From Arthrobacter sp. 131MFCol6.1 (GTDB taxonomy: Bacteria; Actinomycetota; Actinomycetes; Actinomycetales; Micrococcaceae), in assembly GCF_000374925.1 (NCBI RefSeq), contig NZ_KB895551.1, forward strand, positions 62,001-126,000: a DNA stretch of 64,000 bases, in the 5' to 3' direction. The notes under the pieces are model-generated. The model worked only from the letters and a program-made list of their open reading frames with translations. It made no database searches and was not told the origin of the DNA. How positions within the stretch are numbered: position 1 is the stretch's first letter; each line of letters opens with the position of its first letter. Below are positions 58,110-64,000 of this stretch, in pieces. The position numbers were made by a program, and so were the translations under genes.

Positions 58110-59135
58110 TCAGCCGAGGCGGAGCATGACCTTGCTGCTGCCGGAGCCGGGGTCCGCCGAGACGCGCATGGCTTCGTCCGCCTGGTCGATGCCGAACTTG
58201 TGGGTGATGACCGGGGAGACGTCCAGGCCGTCGGCCATGGCGCGGAGGGCGTCGCCGATCTCGTCCACGAACCGGTAGGAACCGATCCAGGTGATCTCGC
58301 GGGTCACCAGGTCACCGAGGGCGGCCGGCGCCGGGGCGCCGGGAAGGTTGCCGACCTGGACCAGGGTTCCACCGCGAGCGGTGGCCCGGAGCACGCCTCC
58401 GAGCACTGCCGGGATTCCGGTGGCTTCGAAGACCAGTTCCATGTCTTCGGGAAGGCTGACGCCGCCGGAGACGTTCAGGACTTCGTCTGCTCCCATGGCC
58501 TTGGCGATCCGCAGCGATGCGTCGTTGATGTCCACGGCAATCACAGTTCTCGCGCCGGCGTACTTGGCTGCCGCGACCACCAGCGAGCCGATCGGCCCGG
58601 CGCCGTTGACCAGGACGTCTCTGCCGGTGAGGGTTCCTGCCCGGCTGACGGCATGCATGGCGACGGCGAGCGGTTCGGCGAGGGCGCCGTGCAGGGTGTC
58701 CACGCCGTCGGGCAGTGGGCGGATCTGCGAGGCCTTGGCGAGCTTCCGCTCGCTGAATCCGCCGTCGGTGTGCGGGTCAAAGGCCGCCGAGCCGAAGTAC
58801 CTGATGCGCGGGTAGAGGTTGGTGCGGCCCGCCAGGCGGTCCGGCATGGTTCCGTCTCCCACAAGTTCCGCGGGGTGCACGGTGACCGGTTGGCCAACCT
58901 CGAGGTTGTGGACACCGGCGCCCAGCTGGGCGATCCGGCCGGCCACTTCATGGCCGAGGATGAGCGGCGACTTCAGGACCGCGGTCCCGGAGGCGCCGTG
59001 GCGCCAGTAGGAGAGGTCCGAGCCGCAGATCCCGCCCCATTCGACGTCGATCACCACCTCGCCGGGTCCGGCGACGGGTTCGGGACGGTCATCGATGCGG
59101 AGGTCGTTTGCCCCGTGGACGACGACGGCTTTCAT
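58110..59135 (-). CDS. Zinc-dependent dehydrogenase, L-idonate/L-gulonate 5-dehydrogenase type
   Basis: 341-residue MDR alcohol dehydrogenase. Catalytic zinc ligands are in place: C37 in GGICGSD and H62/E63 in [26 protein letters not shown] closely follows the E. coli L-idonate 5-dehydrogenase pattern, as do [11 protein letters not shown] and [11 protein letters not shown]. The four-cysteine structural zinc lobe of IdnD is absent ([20 protein letters not shown] in its place). Expected reaction: oxidation of C5 of an aldonate such as L-gulonate or L-idonate, giving D-fructuronate or 5-ketogluconate. The start overlaps the MFS gene stop (ATGA). Confidence 0.87.
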   Translation of the reverse strand: MKAVVVHGANDLRIDDRPEPVAGPGEVVIDVEWGGICGSDLSYWRHGASGTAVLKSPLILGHEVAGRIAQLGAGVHNLEVGQPVTVHPAELVGDGTMPDRLAGRTNLYPRIRYFGSAAFDPHTDGGFSERKLAKASQIRPLPDGVDTLHGALAEPLAVAMHAVSRAGTLTGRDVLVNGAGPIGSLVVAAAKYAGARTVIAVDINDASLRIAKAMGADEVLNVSGGVSLPEDMELVFEATGIPAVLGGVLRATARGGTLVQVGNLPGAPAPAALGDLVTREITWIGSYRFVDEIGDALRAMADGLDVSPVITHKFGIDQADEAMRVSADPGSGSSKVMLRLG

Positions 59136-60514
59136 ACGGCATCTTCCAGACGGACCAGGTCCCGGCCACGGACTTCGGGGCCCACGGCCGCGGAGATCAG
59201 GGTGATCAGGGAGTAGCCAATGAGCATCGCGGCGAGCGGCCACCACTGTCCGGTGATGGCGGTGAGGGTGGCGGCCAGCAGCGGGCCGATGGCGGTGGCA
59301 AGGATGCCGCCGATTTCCTTGGCCAGCGCGAGCTGGGTGAAGCGGGTGCGTGCTCCGAAGAACTCGGCCATTGTGACGCTCTCCATGGCGAAGAGGCTCA
59401 GGACGCCGAGGTTCAGCCCGATGACCAAGGCGATGGTGATGAGCGCGGTATTGCCGCTGGTGACCATAAGCATCATCGGGATGGCGAACAGTGCCGTGAG
59501 GGAGCTCAGCACCAGGTACAGGGGCTTGCGGCCAAACCGGTCCCCCAGCAGGCCCATGACGGGGATGGTGAGGAATCCGAGCAGGGAGCCGTACACGATG
59601 GCGGTGGTGCCCACGCTCTTGTCCACCAGCAGGACCGTGGCGAGGTAGCCGATCAGGAAGGTTTGAATCAGCCCTGAGTTGCCTGCTTGGCCGAACCGCA
59701 GTCCCAGGGCGATCAGGAAGGCCTTGCCCTTGCGCTGGTGCAGGGCAGCTTCGATGGCGCTGGTGTTTGCGAGCTCATCTGCCGCCGCGATTTCACGCTT
59801 GGACAGTGCCACGCCGTCCACAACGTCCGCCCGCTGTTCGAAGACCGGGCTTTCCTTGAGGGAGCGGCGGATCCAAACGGCGAAGAGCATCAGCACGAAG
59901 CTGAACAGGAACGGAATGCGCCAGCCCCAGCTCAGCAGCTGCTCCTCGGAAAGTGTGCTCACCAGGACCGCCCAGAGCGCGGAAGCGGCGAGCGTGCCGG
60001 AGTTCGTGCCGAGGCATACGAGGGAGGAGATGAGGCCTCGCCGGCGGGCCGGAGCGAACTCGGCCAGCATCACGGTGGCCCCGGCGATTTCGGCGCCGGC
60101 ACCGAAGCCCTGCGCCAGCCGCAGCACAACCAGCAGAATGGGAGCCCAAATGCCGATCATCGCGTACGTGGGCAGGAATCCGATCAGGGTTGTCGAGGCA
60201 CCCATGAGGGCGATGGTGATGAAGAGGACCTTCTTGCGGCCGATCCTGTCGCCCATGCGGCCGAAGTAGACGGCGCCGGCAAGACGGGCAACGTATCCCA
60301 CACCATAGGTGGCCATGGCGGCAATGAGGCCCACGACCGGGCTGACATCGGGGAAAAAGATCTTGTTGAAGACGATGGCTGCTGCCAGGGAGTACAGCTG
60401 GAAGTCCATGAATTCCATGGCAGTTCCCAGCCACCCGGAAACAGCAACTTTAGCCAGCTCCTTGGTGGGTTTGGTCTCCGGCAAGGTGGTGGGCGGCGCA
60501 ATGCTCTCAGTCAT
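59132..60514 (-). CDS. MFS transporter, metabolite:H+ symporter type
   Basis: 460 residues, 12 hydrophobic helices with the family loop motif RMGDRIGRKKVLF between helices 2 and 3 and DRFGRKPLYLV at the central repeat. The layout (YVARLAGAVYFGRMGDRIGRK, GAEIAGATVMLAEFAPARRRGLISS) is that of the ShiA/KgtP-like symporters. First gene of the leftward sugar-acid operon, so it should import the starting aldonate (gulonate, idonate or mannonate). Translationally coupled to the idonate-type dehydrogenase. Confidence 0.9.
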   Translation of the reverse strand: MTESIAPPTTLPETKPTKELAKVAVSGWLGTAMEFMDFQLYSLAAAIVFNKIFFPDVSPVVGLIAAMATYGVGYVARLAGAVYFGRMGDRIGRKKVLFITIALMGASTTLIGFLPTYAMIGIWAPILLVVLRLAQGFGAGAEIAGATVMLAEFAPARRRGLISSLVCLGTNSGTLAASALWAVLVSTLSEEQLLSWGWRIPFLFSFVLMLFAVWIRRSLKESPVFEQRADVVDGVALSKREIAAADELANTSAIEAALHQRKGKAFLIALGLRFGQAGNSGLIQTFLIGYLATVLLVDKSVGTTAIVYGSLLGFLTIPVMGLLGDRFGRKPLYLVLSSLTALFAIPMMLMVTSGNTALITIALVIGLNLGVLSLFAMESVTMAEFFGARTRFTQLALAKEIGGILATAIGPLLAATLTAITGQWWPLAAMLIGYSLITLISAAVGPEVRGRDLVRLEDAV

Positions 60515-60609
60515 CTGATGCTCCTTTGCAGGCGATGAAAAACGAAGGGGAGAGTCGAACGGAAGAAGGCCGGCGTTCTCTCAATGTGACCGGCGGCACC
60601 TCGCTAACT

Positions 60610-60638
60610 ACTACCATACAAGCACTACCATTCTAGTG
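60610..60638. promoter_or_regulatory. Operator candidate between the MFS gene and the GntR gene
   Basis: CACTA-N6-TAGTG at 60623-60638 is a perfect dyad; ACTACCAT is directly repeated at 60610-60617 and 60624-60631. It lies in the 147-base divergent promoter region, 24 bases before the GntR start, as expected for a FadR-subfamily operator. Confidence 0.5.
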
Positions 60639-60661
60639 TGTCAAGGGAATAGACTGAGGGC

Positions 60662-61393
60662 ATGGCATCCGACAAACACAGCAAGGGACAGTCGCCGCGG
60701 CTGTCCGTGCGTGACCAGACCCTGGAGACGCTGCGGCGGCGCATCATCTCCCTGCAGCTGCCTCCGGGGGAACCGCTCTCGGAGAACGAGCTCGCGCAGG
60801 AACTGGGGGTCAGCCGCACGCCGGTGCGGGAAAGCTTGATCCTGCTCAGGGAAGAGGGGCTGGTCCAGGTCTACCCGCAGATCGGTTCCTTCGTCTCGCT
60901 CGTGGACCTGGGGCGGGTCTCAGAAGCGCAGTTTGTCCGCGAGGCCATCGAGTGCGCCTCTCTGCGCGACCTCTCGGTCGATGACGCGGGAATCGCGGGA
61001 CTTCGTGCGGTCCTTCAAGGCCAAACAGAGGCTGAAGCCGCCGGTGACGTGGAGGAGTTCTTCCGCCTAGACGAGGAGTTCCATCGAGAGCTCCTCCGGC
61101 TTGCAGGCCACGAATCCGCTTGGGCCGCCGTCAACTCCGCCAAAGCGCACCTCGATCGCGCACGACGCCTGAGCCTGCTGGAGACGAGGCCCATTGCGAC
61201 GCTGATCCAGCAACACGCCGCCGTAGTGGACGCCCTGGAAACCAACAACCTGGCGGACGCCGACAGCTCACTGCGCCTGCACCTGCGAGGCGTTTTTGAG
61301 GATGTTCAACGCATCCAACAGGCAACTCCGCAGCTCTTTTCCGACGGAGCAACGCGCCGGCCGACCCGGCGCAGCGTGGCTCGCCTGGCCTGA
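60662..61393 (+). CDS. GntR-family regulator, FadR subfamily (FCD domain)
   Basis: 243 residues. Winged helix at about 15-80: LETLRRRIISLQLPPGEPLSENELAQELGVSRTPVRESLILLREEGLVQVYPQIGSFVS. The helical FCD effector domain follows (FFRLDEEFHRELLRLAGHESAWAAV, with metal-ligand-like D and H residues, then IQQHAAVVDALETNNLADADSSLRLHLRGVF). Members of this subfamily control sugar-acid catabolism (uxuR, kdgR, lgoR types). It diverges from the MFS/dehydrogenase/manD cluster and probably represses it until an aldonate or KDG is bound. Confidence 0.9.
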   Translation: MASDKHSKGQSPRLSVRDQTLETLRRRIISLQLPPGEPLSENELAQELGVSRTPVRESLILLREEGLVQVYPQIGSFVSLVDLGRVSEAQFVREAIECASLRDLSVDDAGIAGLRAVLQGQTEAEAAGDVEEFFRLDEEFHRELLRLAGHESAWAAVNSAKAHLDRARRLSLLETRPIATLIQQHAAVVDALETNNLADADSSLRLHLRGVFEDVQRIQQATPQLFSDGATRRPTRRSVARLA

Positions 61394-61514
61394 CCTCGGA
61401 CAGAGACGCGTCAGTCTTGCTGATGTTCGCGGGTCAACCAGGCGTCCACAGCGTAAATGAGGCGACGATGAGGGATTGCTCAGAGTGCCTCGTCACCAGA
61501 ATCCCGTAACGCAG

Positions 61515-61596
61515 GGACCGGCTGCGCTGACCACGTCAGCACAGCCGGTCCTGTGAGTGTCTCCCGCTGGCGGCCTTGTCGCACCGGCCAACGGGG
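61515..61596. repeat. Twin-hairpin repeat element, copy 2, between convergent genes
   Basis: First hairpin 61515-61551 pairs GGACCGGCTG-c-GCTGAC with GTCAGC-a-CAGCCGGTCC. The second, weaker hairpin (about 61563-61596) uses CCCGCTGGC against GCCAACGGG. It matches copy 1 at 53551 closely in the first hairpin and more loosely after. It lies between the convergent GntR and semialdehyde dehydrogenase genes, 10 bases from the latter's stop codon. Confidence 0.75.
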
Positions 61597-61605
61597 GCGG
61601 CATCC

Positions 61606-63105
61606 CTAGTTGGAGGGGAAGTTGTACGAGGCCCCCGAGGCGTGGTTGGCTTCGGGCCACCGGGAGGTGACCACCTTGCCGCGGGTGTAGAACGAGACGC
61701 CTTCGGGGCCGTAGATGTGCTTGTCGCCGAACAGCGAGGCCTTCCAGCCGCCGAAGGAGTAGTAGGCCACCGGGACGGGCAGCGGCACGTTGATGCCGAT
61801 CATGCCGACGTCGACGGAACGCTGGAACTTCCGGGCGTTGGCGCCGGAAGAGGTAAAGATGGCGGTGCCGTTGCCGTACGGGTTGGCGTTGATGAGTTTG
61901 ATGCCCTCCTCCAGGTCCTCGACCCGGACCACAACCAGGACAGGCCCGAAGATTTCCTCGGTGTACGCGGACATTTCGGTCTTCACGTGGTCGATCACCG
62001 TGGGGCCGACCCAGAAGCCGTCCTCATGGCCGGGAACCACGAGGTCGCGGCCGTCCACCACCATCGCGGCGCCGGCGGCTTCGGCTTCGGTAATGGTCTT
62101 GACGATGAATCCCCGGGAGTCGCTGCTGATGACCGGGCCCATGTCGGCGTCGGGTTCCGTGCCGTTCTTGACCTTGACGTCCAGGGCGCGTTCCTGGACT
62201 TTCTTGACCAGCAGGTCGGCGGCGTCACCGACGGCGACGGCGACGGAGATCGCCATGCACCGCTGGCCGGCGGAGCCGAAGGCTGCGGCGGCCAGGTGGT
62301 CGGCGGCGTTGTCGAGGTCGGCGTCGGGCATCACGATGGCATGGTTCTTCGCGCCGCCCAGGGCCTGGACCCGCTTGCCGTGCGCGGTGGCCACTTCAAG
62401 GATGTGCTTGGCCACCGGCGTGGAGCCCACGAAGGAGATCGCATCCACATCCGGGTGGGTCAGCAGGCCCGAGACAACCTCACGGTCGCCGTGCAGGACC
62501 TGGAAGACGCCGTCGGGCAGGCCGGCCTGCTTCCACAGCTTGGCCAGCAGCATCGAGGCGGACGGCACGCGGTGGGAGGGCTTGAGGATGAAGGCGTTGC
62601 CGGTGGCGATCGCCATCGGCGCCATCCACAGCGGCACCATGACCGGGAAGTTGAACGGGGTGATGCCGGCGACGACGCCGACGGGCTCGCGGAAGGAGAA
62701 CACGTCGATGCCGGTGGAGACCTGGTCGGAGTAGTCGCCCTTGAGCAGTTGCGGGATGCCGCAGGCGAACTCGATCACCTCGAGGCCGCGGCCGATCTCG
62801 CCCTTGGCGTCGGAGAGGACCTTGCCGTGCTCGGCCGTGATCAGCTGAGCAAGTTCCTCCACGTGCGAGGCGACGAGCTCGCGGAACTTGAACAGCACGG
62901 CCGTGCGCTTGGCCAGGGAAATGTCGCCCCAGGAATCGGCCGCGGCACGGGCGGCGGCGACGGTGGCGTCCAGGTCGGCCCGGTTGGCCAGCCGCAGCTC
63001 CGCGGTGACGGCACCGGTGGCGGGGTTGTAGACGGCCTTGGTGTCGGTCCCGGTGCCTGCTGCCTCGGTGCCGCTGATGAAGTGGCTAATGCTAGTGACG
63101 GTCAT
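61606..63105 (-). CDS. mmsA: CoA-acylating (methyl)malonate-semialdehyde dehydrogenase
   Basis: 499 residues, full-length aldehyde dehydrogenase fold. Typical MmsA/IolA signs: EHGKVLSDAKGEIGRGLEVIEFACG, PVGVVAGITPFNFPVMVPLWM, VGSTPVAKHILEVATAHGKRVQALGGAKNHAIVMPDAD, and the nucleophile in FGSAGQRCMAISVAVAVG. It converts methylmalonate semialdehyde (valine, thymine) or malonate semialdehyde (myo-inositol) with CoA and NAD+ to propionyl- or acetyl-CoA. It starts one base inside the stop of a Gfo/Idh/MocA gene (TAATG), so an inositol-type pathway is plausible. Confidence 0.92.
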   Translation of the reverse strand: MTVTSISHFISGTEAAGTGTDTKAVYNPATGAVTAELRLANRADLDATVAAARAAADSWGDISLAKRTAVLFKFRELVASHVEELAQLITAEHGKVLSDAKGEIGRGLEVIEFACGIPQLLKGDYSDQVSTGIDVFSFREPVGVVAGITPFNFPVMVPLWMAPMAIATGNAFILKPSHRVPSASMLLAKLWKQAGLPDGVFQVLHGDREVVSGLLTHPDVDAISFVGSTPVAKHILEVATAHGKRVQALGGAKNHAIVMPDADLDNAADHLAAAAFGSAGQRCMAISVAVAVGDAADLLVKKVQERALDVKVKNGTEPDADMGPVISSDSRGFIVKTITEAEAAGAAMVVDGRDLVVPGHEDGFWVGPTVIDHVKTEMSAYTEEIFGPVLVVVRVEDLEEGIKLINANPYGNGTAIFTSSGANARKFQRSVDVGMIGINVPLPVPVAYYSFGGWKASLFGDKHIYGPEGVSFYTRGKVVTSRWPEANHASGASYNFPSN

Positions 63106-64000
63106 TACTGCTCCTGTAGTAAGTGGTGTTCCATGGGGTGCACCTGTTCGACGTTCCGTGGCAGTCCTGCGGCGAGGGATTCATGGATGGCGAGCCGGAC
63201 GGCCAGGTTCTGCTCGGTGAGTTCCCGGTGGACCACCTCGTGCACCGAGCTACGCGTCCAGACGCTGAACCTTTCGATTTCGACCTTGAATGGGTCTTCG
63301 GTGACATCGAAGGCCTCGGTGCTGCCGTCCCTGAGCGAAACGGTCACCCGTGCCGGCTCTCCGGGGTTTGGGTCGAACGCCTTGTCGAGCGTGATGTGTC
63401 CCTTGGTGCCGATGATCTGGAACGTGTTCGTTCGGGGTCCTTCGAAGCCGCAGTCCAAGGTGCCAAGGACGCCGTCGTAGTCCAGGATCGCTGCGACTGT
63501 GGTCTCAACAGGGTCCGTGGGGCTGGTTCCTTTGGCGTAGACGCTGACTGGGGGCCGGCCCATGACCATATTCATGATGTCCACGGCATAGCATCCGACG
63601 TCGTTGACGGCACCGCCCTCAAGGCCCGTCTGCAGACGGACCTCTCCCGGGCTGCGGTCCATGACAAAGTGGAAACGCGCATGCATGGAGACGATCTGGC
63701 CGATCCGGCCGGCGTCGATGAACTCACGGACTTTCTGGTGCTGCGGATGGAAGCGGTACATGAAGGCTTCCATCAGGGTCACGCCGTTCCGATCACAGGC
63801 GTCCACGACGCGGGCGTAATCTTCAAGGCTTCCGACCAGCGGCTTCTCGCAGAGTATGTCCTTTCCCGCCTCGGCCGCTGCGATGATCCATTCAGCGTGC
63901 AGACCATTGGGGAAGGGTAGATACACGGCCTCGATGTTCGGGTCGGCGAGGAGTTCCTCGTGCGACTCGTACACGGTCGGGATGCCAAATCGTGAGGCGA
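63105..64000 (-). CDS. Gfo/Idh/MocA family oxidoreductase, 5' end missing
   Basis: Partial: the frame is open to the right edge of the window (ASRFGIPTVYESHEELLAD precedes the first Met candidate), so about 30-40 N-terminal residues with the Rossmann GxGxxG lie outside. About 298 residues are visible: VYLPFPNGLHAEWIIAAAEAGKDILCEKPLV with the catalytic lysine of EKP, MEAFMYRFHPQHQKVREFIDAGRIGQI, and GLEGGAVNDVGCYAVDIMNMVMG. The latter part matches the trans-1,2-dihydrobenzene-diol / sugar dehydrogenase branch. It reads into mmsA with a one-base overlap. The substrate (inositol, sugar) is not decided. Confidence 0.88.
   Translation of the reverse strand, partial: ASRFGIPTVYESHEELLADPNIEAVYLPFPNGLHAEWIIAAAEAGKDILCEKPLVGSLEDYARVVDACDRNGVTLMEAFMYRFHPQHQKVREFIDAGRIGQIVSMHARFHFVMDRSPGEVRLQTGLEGGAVNDVGCYAVDIMNMVMGRPPVSVYAKGTSPTDPVETTVAAILDYDGVLGTLDCGFEGPRTNTFQIIGTKGHITLDKAFDPNPGEPARVTVSLRDGSTEAFDVTEDPFKVEIERFSVWTRSSVHEVVHRELTEQNLAVRLAIHESLAAGLPRNVEQVHPMEHHLLQEQ

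Noticed and set aside
61576-63480. Rightward open frame of over 600 codons opposite mmsA and the Gfo/Idh/MocA gene
   Set aside because: Antisense shadow: Gly/Asp/Val/His-rich, no domain, crosses the junction of two well-supported genes and the terminator.

Overview
The window is a GC-rich actinobacterial chromosome segment. Codon use, purine-rich Shine-Dalgarno sites, many GTG starts, a DUF222/HNH gene, an ECF41-type sigma factor and the mix of sugar-acid and amino-acid catabolism all suggest a soil member of the Micrococcaceae (Arthrobacter / Pseudarthrobacter type). This is a judgement from gene content; no rRNA or other marker gene is present. I see no tRNA, rRNA, CRISPR array, insertion sequence or prophage.

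Layout. 1-7.4 kb: a truncated MDR oxidoreductase, a MOSC protein, a GC-rich tandem repeat, then a LysR regulator followed by tartrate dehydrogenase, a dicarboxylate symporter and glycerate kinase. Together these read as a tartrate-to-2-phosphoglycerate operon. 7.5-10.6 kb: a molybdate operon read leftward (Mop-domain regulator, modA, modB, modC) with a palindrome at its head. 11.3-17.7 kb: RidA, a polar-amino-acid ABC importer and an FMN-dependent 2-hydroxy-acid oxidase, divergent from a PucR-type regulator. 17.7-23.8 kb: a second amino-acid-type ABC importer coupled to a Gfo/Idh/MocA dehydrogenase and a DAO-type FAD oxidase, divergent from a LacI regulator across a perfect 13-bp-arm inverted repeat. 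This arrangement recalls opine or amino-sugar catabolism.

24-39.9 kb: a mixed signalling and housekeeping region. It holds a cation/proton antiporter, a 59-residue protein behind a structured leader, an RsbQ-like hydrolase translationally coupled to a PAS-GGDEF protein, a NYN/OST-HTH protein, a decayed VOC gene, small membrane proteins, a GPP34 protein with a 15-residue tandem repeat, a secreted phosphodiesterase, an ECF41 sigma factor with its own predicted promoter and an oxidoreductase partner, a DUF222/HNH protein, an APH-family kinase, and an SDR/TetR pair with a palindromic operator.

40-53.5 kb: etfB-etfA followed by a cytochrome-b-like membrane protein with three copies of a 17-residue tag; an alkylsulfatase; a LacI-controlled fructan operon (ABC importer plus intracellular GH32); and a three-gene unit built around a stand-alone phosphohistidine swivelling domain.

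53.7-64 kb: a sugar-acid cluster read leftward from a GntR-type regulator (MFS carrier, idonate/gulonate-type dehydrogenase, mannonate dehydratase, KDG kinase, fructuronate reductase, KDPG aldolase). It gives a complete route from an aldonate to pyruvate and glyceraldehyde 3-phosphate without a uronate isomerase. The window ends with a semialdehyde dehydrogenase and a truncated Gfo/Idh/MocA gene. Two families of dispersed hairpins (a GACGACGGCGG stem and a GGACCGGCT twin hairpin) mark several operon ends.
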